Assembly: GCA_016630905.1 (NCBI GenBank)
Contig: WBMQ01000008.1
Span: 558,001-622,000 of the forward strand
Length of the DNA stretch: 64,000 nt
Direction: 5' to 3'
Source: Capillidium heterosporum
Taxonomy: Eukaryota; Entomophthoromycota; Entomophthoromycetes; Entomophthorales; Capillidiaceae
In this document: in pieces, positions 11,566 to 21,964 of the stretch
Layout: every line of letters starts with the position of its first letter
Numbering within the stretch: the stretch's first letter is position 1
Program-made: the position numbers and the translations under genes
The notes under the pieces: model-generated
Told to the model about the DNA's origin: nothing
Database searches by the model: none
Seen by the model: only the letters and a program-made list of their open reading frames with translations

Positions 11566-12551
11566 GTTTTGCTTTTTTGCCTTTGAAATTTGACGTGACT
11601 TTACTTCAAGTCAAATTGAATCCTAAGTTCTAGATTTAGTAATATCCGTAGATGAAAATTGATTGCAAGAAACTTTTGAAGGATTTTTTACAACGGGTAT
11701 CGCCTTATTGTGCTGACTTGATAAAGCTGATATGGTCTGATGGATTGTCATACTTTGCGTCGTACTTTTATCTTGGATTTATTTTAGGGCTATTGGGAGT
11801 AGTATCCGATATAAGTAGAGTTTATTAGATATAAGCTACTTGATACAAACAAATTATATACGCCTTAGCATAGTATATTGATTTTTTGCATCCCATTGCC
11901 ACCTTCAGTAAATACTGTTTATACAATGGTTTCCATAACATTAGCTTTCTTACAAATCATTATTTAGTCAAGCTTATTTCATCTATAAGTTTGCAACTAT
12001 TAAAAGGTATTAAATAGGATATAGTGTACTGGAAGTCAAAGTACTTTGGTTTTTAGCGTGCCATAAATGTATCTTTTGTAGCTAGAAAATGTCGTGGAGC
12101 AGTTGTACAACAGCGAACTACAACCTGAAGCTTATAAATAGTTGGTTACTAAGTTCAGCTGAAGACTTGTATTGTGATATACGGCAGATTGGATTATTTA
12201 AGCTTATCAAAGCTTTCACAAAATATATTGGGATTGATGGTGATTAAGAATCTTAGGGAGGTCAACAAAGGTATATAAATTGATTACGATAAACTTTTGA
12301 TATGTAGTTGAGCTAGTTAAAATATTAGTGAGCTGATGGATATAAGCTAAATTGAATACAGTATTTTCGAGTTGTAAAATAGCCAAAAATCTTATAGGCT
12401 GATGGTTCATCGTTATAACCCATCTAACTGATATTTCTTTGCATCCCTATTTTAACACATATTTAGAGGTGTAGCTGTATAAAGCAATTTGTACAAGTCA
12501 AAACTGAAGATAGCTTACCAATAACAGCTTTTCGTCCGCAAACTCTAAAAT
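11566..12551. other. Intergenic region
   Basis: AT-rich spacer between a minus-strand and a plus-strand gene. A minus-strand ORF at 12216-12410 is low-complexity and not gene-like. Confidence 0.5.
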
Positions 12552-12580
12552 TTTTGCTGGTTGCAGGTTCACCAGCAAAA
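12552..12580. repeat. Perfect inverted repeat upstream of BUD31
   Basis: TTTTGCTGGT (12552-12561) and its exact complement ACCAGCAAAA (12571-12580) flank a 9-nt loop, 93-121 bp before the BUD31 ATG. It could be a dimeric factor site or part of the 5' leader. The half-site core GCAAAA recurs at other starts in this window. Confidence 0.55.
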
Positions 12581-12672
12581 GCAAAGCTAATTTTATTGGT
12601 TGAAATCATAAAGAACAAGGATTTAGTAGATTTGCTCTTTACTCAGCTAAGCTTTATTAAAAACTTGAAAAA

Positions 12673-13158
12673 ATGCCTAAAGTCAAGACCAAGCGATTGA
12701 AGAAACCACCACCAGGCTACGATGTTATAGAGCCAACTCTAGATGAGTTCAGCAACAAGATGCGTGAAGGTAAGAACATAAATTTAAGTTATCCTAATCA
12801 TCTATTTTTAGCTGAAAACGAACCCCATGAAGGCAAACGAAAAGTTGAATCTTTGTGGCCCATCTTTCGAATCCACCACCAACGGAACCGCTACCTATAC
12901 GAACTGTACTACAAGCGTAAAGCAATTAGTAAAGAAGTTTACGACTATTGTGTCAATTCAGGGTTCGCAGACGTCAATCTTATAGCTAAATGGAAGAAAC
13001 CAGGGTTCGAAAAGCTGTGCTGTTTACGCTGTATCCAACCTAAGGACACTAACTTTGGCAATACGTGTATTTGTAGGGTACCAAGAGCAAAACTTGACAA
13101 AGATAGGATTGTGGAGTGTATCCACTGTGGATGTCGGGGTTGCTCCTCCGGTCAGTAA
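12673..13158 (+). CDS. BUD31: BUD31/G10 spliceosome component
   Basis: BUD31 (G10) is a small zinc-binding protein of the activated spliceosome. Two exons, 12673-12769 and 12812-13158, give 147 residues, matching the family length (144 in human, 157 in yeast). Visible family signatures: IEPTLDE near residue 20, [45 protein letters not shown], and a Cys-rich C-terminus ([21 protein letters not shown]) that forms the zinc clusters. The intron 12770-12811 is 42 nt, a multiple of three, and contains no stop, so the unspliced frame stays open and would insert 14 residues between the conserved KMRE and ENEPHEG. Family conservation shows that the spliced form is the functional one. Confidence 0.97.
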   Translation: MPKVKTKRLKKPPPGYDVIEPTLDEFSNKMREGKNINLSYPNHLFLAENEPHEGKRKVESLWPIFRIHHQRNRYLYELYYKRKAISKEVYDYCVNSGFADVNLIAKWKKPGFEKLCCLRCIQPKDTNFGNTCICRVPRAKLDKDRIVECIHCGCRGCSSGQ

Positions 13159-13725
13159 ACTTTGCTGAAAGTTGTTCACATATGGTTTAGTAGGAGCTTT
13201 AGCGAGTTAATTTTACCTTTTTTATTTTGTATTTTTCAATTGAATAAATAGATTTCACGGGAATTTCAAGTTAATAGGGCATAAGTAGCTATGTAGTTCA
13301 TACAATATAGGAGCTTATAACTGAGGTAAACATCTCTATAAATGCATCTATACTTTTAAACCATACTATATTACTATCATACTTTAAGATTGATTGTGTT
13401 AATTACTTTGCTATTCTAATAGCTTAGCGTCTTTATTCATACTGCTTGTTTGTTTCTATCATATTTGAAAGATGCATCCTTTTTGCTATATAAGTTGAAT
13501 TAATAAGCCATTTCAATTTAAAGGAAATTTAAACCGGTAAAACAACTTTATTTATATCCCACAATATATAAACTTGGCTATAATTTCTTTAATATCTTAC
13601 TACGACCCAAAGCTGATGTACAACTGTTAAGGAAGCAAGCTATGTTATAAAGCCATTAGTAAACGTTTAGGTTGAATACTTCAATTGCTTTAGTACTATC
13701 ATAGTTACATTGCACACTAGCCCAT
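13159..13725. other. Convergent 3' spacer
   Basis: AT-rich spacer between the BUD31 stop and the CMD-family stop. An AATAAA-like hexamer lies near 13242. Nothing else seen. Confidence 0.5.
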
Positions 13726-14649
13726 TTATTTCATATCCTCACTTGCTTTGGTAATATAAAGCTGATAAAATTCGGTAGTCATCAGGTTAATATTATCGAG
13801 CACCTCCTTAGCGATACCAAGCTTGTTGGCTGCTATATAGTGGGATTTTAATTGCTTAGGGACCTGAATGACCCCGAGGTAGGCCATGGCTACCAACTCG
13901 TTTTCAACTAGAGAAAGGTACTCTGTATTGGAAAGTACTTTGCCGTAGATATCTTTACATCCGTTTAATAAATTAAAAAGTTAAAAATACCTTTGATTAT
14001 AAAATCGTAGAGGTCGGGGTAGCCTTCATTCAAGATGTCTTTAACTCTTTGTGCTATAAAATTAATTTCAATAGGGTATTCGAAAAAAGGTAAATAAACA
14101 AATTGCTTACATTGCTTCCCGTAGATACAGTCGAACGTTTCATGGCCCAGCCTCTCATATTCTTGGTGGTCTTGTAAAGCAGTAGCTTGACTTATGGTTG
14201 AAGTACAATAAGAAATAAATATAATAGCTAAGTTTCAATTATACCGTATCGGTAGTTTAGGCAGCTTTTCTAGTATGCTTTCCTCTATGGAATTTTTCAA
14301 AATAGTCGCTGCATTGATCATCTAAAGTTAAAAGTAAGTTGGGAAATATAAATAGTCAACTTTTGGAGCACCACAGAGTACGGTACCACGCATCAAGGTT
14401 TCGCGCAGTGTCATAGTTCGGTTAACTTTTAGTTCAACCGAACCTACTTTCAAATAGTCTTCACATAGAGACTGGAAAAGTTCTAATAAGCCTAGTCCAC
14501 TTAAAGCTGCTCCCTACATAGATGGAAGTATAAAGATGAAATGTTGGAAAATAAAAAACACTTACTATCAATATGAAATTGAAGTCGTTAGGCAATTCCT
14601 TTAAGTTAGTCAAATGCTTCTTCAGTAGAGCTGACTCATAATTCTCCAT
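13726..14649 (-). CDS. Carboxymuconolactone decarboxylase (CMD/AhpD-like) family protein
   Basis: Six exons: 14649-14566, 14513-14361, 14321-14245, 14190-14111, 14053-13991 and 13952-13726. Introns are 52, 39, 54, 57 and 38 nt, and the 684-nt coding sequence closes exactly to 227 residues. Two CMD-like helical repeats are visible: MTLRETLMRGTVLCGAPK in the first, and in the second RLGHETFDCIYGKQ followed by YGKVLSNTEYLSLVENELVAMA and LKSHYIAANKLG, the typical H-x3-A-x3-G helix. No CxxC pair is present, so an AhpD-type peroxidase reaction is unlikely; the biochemical role is open. It lies about 400 bp downstream of, and in the same orientation as, the acyl-CoA oxidase gene. No peroxisomal tail is seen (it ends SEDMK). 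Confidence 0.75.
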
Positions 14650-14701
14650 TTTATTGCTCTTTGATGCTATATCCTAAAGTATAAACATGCAAGTGAATTT
14701 C

Positions 14702-14713
14702 TTTGCTAGCAAA
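14702..14713. repeat. 12-bp perfect palindrome upstream of CMD gene
   Basis: TTTGCTAGCAAA, 53-64 bp before the ATG at 14649. It shares the GCAAA core with the inverted repeat upstream of BUD31. Confidence 0.45.
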
Positions 14714-15044
14714 AGCAAACCTAGTTAGAAAGCAGTACAAGTGTATATTTCGATTGGAAACTGTGATCTAATAGCCAATTATTCGAAAGCTAGACAAGTT
14801 TGATGAGGTAGATCAAGCATTATTAGTCAACGATCCGAATACATGCCATCCCATCACCTAGTTTACTACCAAATATACTTCATAGCCCAGTTTTACCACT
14901 TCCTTTATTTCCACCAACTATTCAAACTAAGCTTACATCACTTTATATATGGCATTCCAGATTTAAATAGTTTAATAAGATTTACACTTGTTAAAAACTA
15001 CATCAAAAGAAATAGCTGTTTATTGTACAACCCATACTAAAAGT
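14714..15044. other. Spacer between CMD and acyl-CoA oxidase genes
   Basis: Contains the CMD upstream region and the acyl-CoA oxidase 3' end. A plus-strand ORF at 14843-15040 is Tyr/His/Phe-rich and not gene-like. Confidence 0.5.
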
Positions 15045-17201
15045 TTAGAGTTTGGATTTGGCATTGGTGAAGGAGAACTCACCCTTGAAGTCCTCCTGGT
15101 TGTAGCGTTCCCAGTCATTGGCAATGGGAGCCATAACTAATTGCTCGGGGATGGCGAACCCTTGGATGAGATTCAAGGATTGAGCACCAACCTTGGCGAC
15201 GTACTGGTCGAACAACTGACCGACGAGGTTGGCTTGGTCGGCCGAAAGTACACCTTGGGTCAGTAAGAAGCTCAAATCATCTTGGATGATGGTAAGGGCA
15301 AACAGGGAGGCCAGGTCGGCTAAGGCAGCACGAAGGCCTGAGCTAAGTTTGGAGTCATTGACGCTTCGGATGGTGGCCTGCAACGAGAATAGTTCACCGT
15401 AGGTCTTGCTGAGGGATTGGATGAGATCCGACTCCTCGAACTGCCATACCTGGTAGATAGTCTTGCCACTCTGCTTCTTATCGGCAGTACGTTTGGCGAG
15501 CAGTTTGGCGCGTAACTGGCAGCGCAGGTTGCACAAGTCGACTAGAGCCGAGAGCTGGGAGATGTCCCAAGTTGTGGGCTTGGACTGGTGGATAAGAGGA
15601 GCAAAACGGAATTTACCGGTAGACAGGTCGGCCAACAGTTCCTTAGCTGTCTTCATCATAAGGACAGAGTTATCACCTTCGGCAGTTATACCGGCGTGGG
15701 CGAATCCGATGATGGCGGCAAAAGTCGAGTGCTGCAGGTAACCTTGACCACCACAACGCTCCCTGGAGATACTACCGCATCGTTCAGCGTTCCAGGTCAC
15801 CAAAGGTTTAATCGAGCAGCACTTGCGTACAATCTCGTTGTGGGAGGCGTTTTTATCCATCCAAGTATCTTTGGCGTCAGTAAGCCCGAAGCATAGGACG
15901 TAGGTACGAGCTAACAATGGCATAAGAGCCTTCTGCTGCAGTTGGAAAGCGAGGATAGGCATGTCCGACTTTCCAGTGGGTCCGACTGCCAGACGAGTAG
16001 CACCGTAACGGATAGCGGCCGTCAAAGCTTGCTTGGCTCCCGACATATTCATTGCGGCGATGCACAACCTTCCAGTCAGAAGCTGATCAGCCACCTTTAC
16101 GAATCGACTGTAGTAAAGTTAGTATTGAGTAGATATCAAAGATTTTACTTTCTACGTCCAGAAATTTCGGAGGTGAACTTGCCATCGGGCGATACATCTG
16201 AGTACCGGTTCAACAGATTAATTCTAGGAATACTAGATAGGAGTTAGGTTGGTTAATTGAATTAGTAAATTACCGAACATGGTCGAACTTGAGTAAAGCG
16301 TTGTCGACACCATCCAACTCAAACTTATTGCCCATCTCACGGATGGTAACTCCCTTGCATACTTGGTTGCTGGGCCCATCACGGATTTTAACAACAAAGG
16401 TATGGATTCCTTTTAGATATTACTAAATGATATGTTTGATATAAACTACCTTCTTGCTTTCCATCGACCTCCAATTGAGCAAAAACAATCGCGTATTTGG
16501 CATGTTTGGCACCGTTGGTGATCTAGAATCAATCAATAACCAATTTAGGTCAGCTAAATTACCCAGAACTTTTGCGACTTGGTAGTAGGACTGTGTATGA
16601 TAAACTCCTGAGTAGCTTTGTCATATACTGCAGTGGTCTAATATATTTAAATAAAACGATAAATGCATTAAAATTACCTCCATCTCAATGGCGTTATTAC
16701 CGTAACCTAACTCGGTTAAAGCAAAACATCCGGTTGCGTCGATGTTGTTGGCTTCCTCCAAGATAGCTTCGTGACGTTCTGTACCCAGCTTTATCAAAGT
16801 GCCACCAAACAGGTTGTAGTGTACGGTAAGCTTGGTCGAAGAAGACCCGTTGACGAGCCCAGCAATTTCATGAACTATAATCCAGGTTAAAAAGTAAATA
16901 CTATGTAAAGTCTACCAGCCAACACGTTCAATGGGTTGTTTCTAAAGTCTTTAATTGAGATAAACTTGTTCTTTCCAATGGCTTTAAGTTGATCAAAGGC
17001 CTGTTCCTGCTTGTCAGCCTGAAGTACATTGAACTTGGGGGCAAACAGGTTGAGGTTGTCGACCATAAACTTTTTGAGGTTGGCTCTATTCTCACGGTTA
17101 TCGGGATCGATCAACTGATTCAACTCAACAGGGTCAAAGGTCGAAGGAGTTCCTTTGAAGCTGTTGTTGATGAAGGCTGATGGGGTTGCTTTGTTACTCA
17201 T
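15045..17201 (-). CDS. Peroxisomal acyl-CoA oxidase
   Basis: FAD enzyme of the first step of peroxisomal beta-oxidation: acyl-CoA + O2 gives trans-2-enoyl-CoA + H2O2. Seven exons (17201-16916, 16874-16678, 16637-16563, 16522-16450, 16409-16274, 16223-16149, 16107-15045) with six introns of 40-50 nt give 634 residues, near the family length. Motifs: [16 protein letters not shown], the [12 protein letters not shown] segment that corresponds to the FAD/substrate loop (TELGHG in most oxidases), [12 protein letters not shown], and in the C-terminal domain [20 protein letters not shown] followed by [15 protein letters not shown]. The final residues KSKL end in SKL, a canonical type-1 peroxisomal targeting signal. 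A TATA box lies 53 bp upstream of the start. All exons read without frame errors. Confidence 0.95.
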
Positions 17202-17253
17202 TCCTTGTAGCGTTTTTCTGAAGTTTAAAGTCAGTCTTCCTCTAGCTGCCTGG

Positions 17254-17261
17254 CATTTATA
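17254..17261 (-). promoter_or_regulatory. TATA box of acyl-CoA oxidase gene
   Basis: TATAAATG on the minus strand, 53-60 bp upstream of the ATG at 17201. Confidence 0.45.
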
Positions 17262-18770
17262 CGTAATTTACTTTTGTATTAGTTTAGGGGTGGAATCAGT
17301 TGCCTTCATTTCCTAGCATCACCCAATCTAACTTGTCAAATTTCAGGTGACTGATCTGGAGAGGTTTGAAAATGAAAGGTTTTGCCTTATTTGACAGAAT
17401 AGGCACGAGTTTGTTCGAATAGAATGGGCAAATTCTTATAAACTTAATTGTAAGAACTTATACAGTTTATCTGAACAGAGACTAATTAATTTTTTAGCCA
17501 CCTGCCTTGAAGATTCTTAAGGTTCCAGCAAATGAAACTGACCTCAGCCTTTTCAAATCTGGCTAATTTGGGTTTACCTTTGATGTTCTAAACTTTCAAC
17601 TAGGAAGTTGAAATTTAGATAGAAATGCAGATTTCAGACCAATGTAAAACTGCAAAAGTGTACCTGCAGTTTAACTTGTTGCTTCAGCTCTTGAAAGCCT
17701 TGTCTAAACAGCCTACATCCACAAAACAAGAATTGAAGGATACAGTTCTAAATAATACCAACAATGTAAAGGGATCAAATTAGGTTGTTTTATAATGACT
17801 AATAAATTCAAAAGTAAGCCAGCAGCTATATTTGTTGGATGAAGGTATTTCCTTTAGTTAAATAATTATACATTTCTATCATTGGAAACAGTTATACAGC
17901 TAATTTGCAATAATCAAAAGGAGAACCCTATGGTAAATAATCTGTAAGTATATACTAATATATTAAACCTAAAATTGCTGTCCTAATATATATATAATTG
18001 AGATATATGATAACTTTTACAAATTATAAGAAATCAAGGCTTTTAACATATATCATTAGGAAATAAGAATGTAACACATAGTATCGGATATATACTAAAC
18101 CATTCCTAACTATCTCTCTTCTAATATACAGAAACATGTGATCATTATTTAGTATGTACAGCCTTAAGCTTAGTTTGTTCTTTGTCTTTAAAGTATATTA
18201 GATAAAAGTTTTCTTCCCTTTAATTTTTAAAACTTTCCTCTATAAAAACTATTGTAAGGAAATACTTCTAATCAGCTGTAGCTTCACTTAATAACTAGAA
18301 TTCAGTTTTACATTCCGGACACATAGATTACCAGTTCGGCATCGATCCTAGCAATGCTAGAAGTTCTTTTCTCTTTAGCATGAATTAAGCGTTTTATTTA
18401 GCATTGACTGTCTCTAAATCAGCCTTGGCATTTCTTGGGTTAATGACGAATGCCCAGAAAACAAGAGGAATAGTGTTACTGATGGATTAGGGAAAACGTC
18501 AACTACTAGTATCCTAAGTACCAACTACTAAAGACAAGTCACCTATATAAGACCCATGGTGAACTTAGTAGGAGGTCAAGTTATTATTAAATAAACGTAT
18601 TGAATCATTTGATATTTCTTCTGCTATTGGCATAGTATAGACTCCCTGCATAGTATAACGTAGAACTGATAATCGGCATCCCTTGACAATAGAGAGTTGC
18701 GCTGATCTGAACCGAACGATAGAACTGAACCGAATTGATTTGAACTAAACCCTAGAACCCTCCTGAACCA
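17262..18770. other. Intergenic region
   Basis: 1.5 kb of AT-rich sequence. Only the last ~70 bp stand out, a degenerate run of CTGAACC-like units (18707-18779). No gene, RNA or repeat copy supported. Confidence 0.45.
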
Positions 18771-18995
18771 ATGAACCTGACTGTGCTCCTTAGCCTGATG
18801 GCTACCCTTGGAGTATTCCTATCTGCCCACCGTCTCTGGATTAGGCTACAAGCACGAGCCTCCTCCTTATATAGCCTTATGGTCAACGTTCTTAGCCTTT
18901 ATGGAGTCCTGGCTACTGTTGCTTCCTGGCTAACCCCAGCTGGTGAACGTTCCTTGTGGACGTTTCCCAACACTATGCATCAACTACACAGTTAA
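18771..18995 (+). CDS. Possible small two-TM protein (doubtful)
   Basis: A 74-codon ORF from ATG 18771. It has two hydrophobic stretches, residues ~2-20 (LTVLLSLMATLGVFLSA) and ~35-57 (SLMVNVLSLYGVLATVASWL), separated by a basic Arg-containing loop, and a short polar tail. Its codon composition is less AT-rich than the surroundings, which is the main reason for listing it. I do not recognise the sequence; it could also be a fragment of a larger membrane-protein gene with unseen exons. Confidence 0.3.
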   Translation: MNLTVLLSLMATLGVFLSAHRLWIRLQARASSLYSLMVNVLSLYGVLATVASWLTPAGERSLWTFPNTMHQLHS

Positions 18996-19834
18996 AAGTT
19001 TTATTGATATTGGTGTATACTTTTAAAAGCTTATGCTAGATATAGCTTGCTATAGTAAAAGGTATCAAGGTATTCATAGGGAGGAGATCCTTGATTCCAA
19101 TATGTTACCAGTAAACCAGGAGTTTGACAGGATTTTAAGTGCTGAAGAAGATGTATAATGATTCCGCAGAGACCTCATAAGTTTAATAGATGTTGAAAGT
19201 TGAAAGTACTACCTCAGTTTGGATTTGGACTTCAGAATTGTACAATGTTATTTTGCATCAAGCTATCCTTTGTGATGGTTCAGAAGTTGTGAAATTAAAG
19301 TGCTGGTGTGTGAAGCAATATGGATTGAGAGAATAGGTTGATAAACAAAATTAGAACCTTTGCTAACTAAATAAAGAGCTTCAACAATTACATCTTAAGC
19401 CTTTGAAGTATGATTGCTAAAGCTTTTATTGGTAGGAAAGCTAATTCCTACTTGTATAAAAATATCGAATGACAAAATACTTTGGTGAATGTACTTATTT
19501 TATGAATAGCAAACTTTGTAGACACTTATATAGCAGAAATTATAGGTATAAGTTTATCCTTCATCAAAATTAGCTTATTTCCAATCATTCTTGTACGCAG
19601 TATTGCAATAAAGCATTTAAATTTAGCCTAAATTTGAAGCTACATTTCAAATTATACTGTTAGCCGTAGTACAATCCAATCCATACCTAAAATATAGGAT
19701 GCCATTAGTTAAGGTCAAAGTACGCCACAACTTGGCATTTGGATGATGAAGCCTCCAATGAGATTTGCTTAGCAAGCGTAATTATAAACAGTAGACAGAT
19801 AGGTGGTATCTATTAGTAATGGCCTAAGTTATAC
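18996..19834. other. Intergenic region
   Basis: AT-rich. A possible terminal exon of the relic to the right may lie near 19720-19775 on the minus strand, but splice sites are weak. Otherwise nothing seen. Confidence 0.4.
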
Positions 19835-20160
19835 CTTTAAAAAGTTCCAGATAGGGATGGTTGACGTTTGATGTCAGGGCTGTAATCAGGGTTGCAAGGG
19901 TATCTACAGCTCGATATATAGATTCTTTAATAACAACATTCAACTCTATCAAAACAAAGTTTAAGAATCTTCTATTAGCAAATGCTTGCTTGTTCATATT
20001 TACCAACTTTATCCCTAGATCAGTAGGGAAAACAGTTTTTTGGTTTAGGGCCGACGGAAAAGTCATTTCCGATAAATAGTAGAGGTATATCCATGCCATA
20101 AGACGCCTTAAAATGCCTGGAATCAAAGAAGGTACTTATATATTGGATATGTAGTGTGTG
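19835..20160 (-). pseudogene. Exon-like fragment of an unknown gene
   Basis: On the minus strand a coding-like stretch of about 108 codons runs from an AG acceptor at 20161-20162 to a GTATAAC donor after 19835. It reads HFKASYGMDIPLLFIGNDF, then GPKPK, then FPTDLGIKLVNMNKQAFAN and LNVVIKESIYRAVDTLATLI. The two halves are joined only if one A is removed from an A6 run (20036-20041), the same kind of break seen in real genes nearby. No start exon was found and the 3' exon is uncertain. I do not recognise the family. It may be an internal exon of a gene or a relic. Confidence 0.3.
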
Positions 20161-20847
20161 CTAAATTTGCGGCTTTAAAGTAGTTATATACACCGTAAGT
20201 GCCAAACCTCGATAGAAAAGGATATATGTATTTAGCAAACCTTATTACCAAATATATCTACAATCTCCGTAGGTCTTTAATTAGATCTAAATCCCGTTCA
20301 AACAAAACTAAAAGAAGATATGTTGCTACCCTGCTTCCTTACCGAATATTAAACCTATTTGCAGTACAAGTTTTAGATCCATTATGCTCCTTATGCGAAT
20401 TCCAGTGCAGAAGCGTGGGCTGGCCTTAAATTTTCGTTAACCGTCAACCTTAGTAATGTAATACGATAGGCTAAATCCTTTGATTCAATTAAATTTTCTA
20501 GGTTGATGGTTGATGGTCAACTTCACTACCAATTTGAACTGTTTTCCAACCGGGTTTTGCTTACCAATTTTATTAGGTAAGCAAAAACGTATAAATTAAT
20601 AAGTTGGTTAACTGGTTATAAGGGGTCCCACACCAAATTTTGGATATTTTTTTGAACTACAACTTTCAGATAAAGTCTACATCTTTTCATTCCTTAGAGG
20701 TCGACACCTAGACACAAATTTTTTGATTTTCAACACCAACACCACTATCAACGAAGCCGAATTTCTAGGCTCCTTTCAATATCAACTCCAGTATCTCTAA
20801 AGGAGCCCTTTTCAACAAAATTTAATTAACGCCGACAAACTTCTAGC
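20161..20847. other. Upstream region of orphan membrane protein gene
   Basis: AT-rich and holding a strong inverted repeat (20555-20586). A 76-codon plus-strand ORF at 20199-20429 is Lys/Arg/Ser-rich and not convincing. Confidence 0.4.
20555..20586. repeat. 11-bp perfect inverted repeat
   Basis: TTTTGCTTACC (20555-20565) and GGTAAGCAAAA (20576-20586) are exact complements around a 10-nt AT loop, about 260-290 bp before the membrane protein ATG at 20848. It begins with the same TTTTGCT as the BUD31 inverted repeat. Confidence 0.55.
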
Positions 20848-21582
20848 ATGAAAGACGAAGAGCATCAAATCCCCGGCGCAACCTACCAACGCATAGTCTT
20901 CTTGTATGCCAACACCTTTCTACTCCTCTCCCTGTGCTGCGTCTTTTGCCTTTTACTAGTAGGTCTACATGGCATCGACATGACGGAGGACGAGTACGGC
21001 TATGCAATGGATACCATCGACAGGTTCTACAACACCTTCTTTCTACTCTTCAACTTGGCTAGAACCCCTGAATTCTGTGTAACTTTGTGGTGCCTGCTCA
21101 AGATACATTTTCATAAGCCTACCAAGGAGGATACCCATCCACCCAAAGTGCAGCGTAAGGAGGGTAAAGAGGAGCCCCCTAAACCTTGTAACCCTCACGA
21201 TGCACCTTCTTTACTCTCTTACAAAGGAGCTAAGCATTTTTTGACGACGTTCCAACCTTGGATCCAGTTTACCGATGACCCCAAACCGGACAACTTCCCA
21301 CAAGTTTTGCACTTCATTAGGTCCAAGAATTTTATAATCTTCATTTTGACCTGCCATGTCATTTCCATTTTGACGTTGATACCTATCTTCATTATTGTGT
21401 TCAAGGAGACAGGACCGGCTACTAGACTGGTATGTACTAAAATTTTCATTGGAATTTCGGCACCCTGTGGTTTTAGTTCCGGGGTTTTAACGGAAGTCGT
21501 ACGCGTCAAAGTTGCCAAACTTATGTTGGAGAATGAGAGGCTGGCTGATTTAGAGGTGGAGCGTGCCAACGCCGAGGTCTAG
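20848..21582 (+). CDS. Multi-pass membrane protein of unknown function
   Basis: Single-exon ORF of 244 residues with an ATG start. Hydrophobic segments are visible at ~16-42 (Leu/Cys-rich), ~57-85, ~158-182 (IIFILTCHVISILTLIPIFI) and ~188-212. A hydrophilic Lys/Pro/Glu-rich loop at ~90-125 (KPTKEDTHPPKVQRKEGKEE) and a charged C-terminal helix (LENERLADLEVERANAEV) probably face the cytoplasm. This suggests a four-TM protein. I do not recognise the family and see no catalytic motif. GC-richer third positions than the flanks and the intact long frame support a real gene. Confidence 0.65.
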   Translation: MKDEEHQIPGATYQRIVFLYANTFLLLSLCCVFCLLLVGLHGIDMTEDEYGYAMDTIDRFYNTFFLLFNLARTPEFCVTLWCLLKIHFHKPTKEDTHPPKVQRKEGKEEPPKPCNPHDAPSLLSYKGAKHFLTTFQPWIQFTDDPKPDNFPQVLHFIRSKNFIIFILTCHVISILTLIPIFIIVFKETGPATRLVCTKIFIGISAPCGFSSGVLTEVVRVKVAKLMLENERLADLEVERANAEV

Positions 21583-21964
21583 TTGAGTTAAATGGGGCTG
21601 TCTCAAGCTTTTCCTTTGTTATTTGAGTATAGTGGTAGGTACGGGAGGGAGATGCCCTCCGTATCCAATTTTTTGATTATGAGTTGAACTTTATAAGATA
21701 TAATAAAAAGTTCTTTTTACATTGTACATCTTAAACATCTCCTTTAAGTTTCTTCAAATGTATATTTTGAATACGTGTACTGCATTCGTTTAGTTCTCTA
21801 CCAGAACCTCTACCACTATTTATAATAAAGCTGTTGATTTTCTAAATCTGATCAAGACAAACAATTTTAGATGTATGCTATATAATTTTTATTTGAAATG
21901 CCGATATATACGTATATAAACTAAATTATGCCTCAAAAATCCTTCTAAACGAAAACCAACTCTA
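21583..21964. other. Convergent 3' spacer
   Basis: AT-rich spacer between two stop codons, with AATAAA near 21702. Nothing else seen. Confidence 0.5.
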
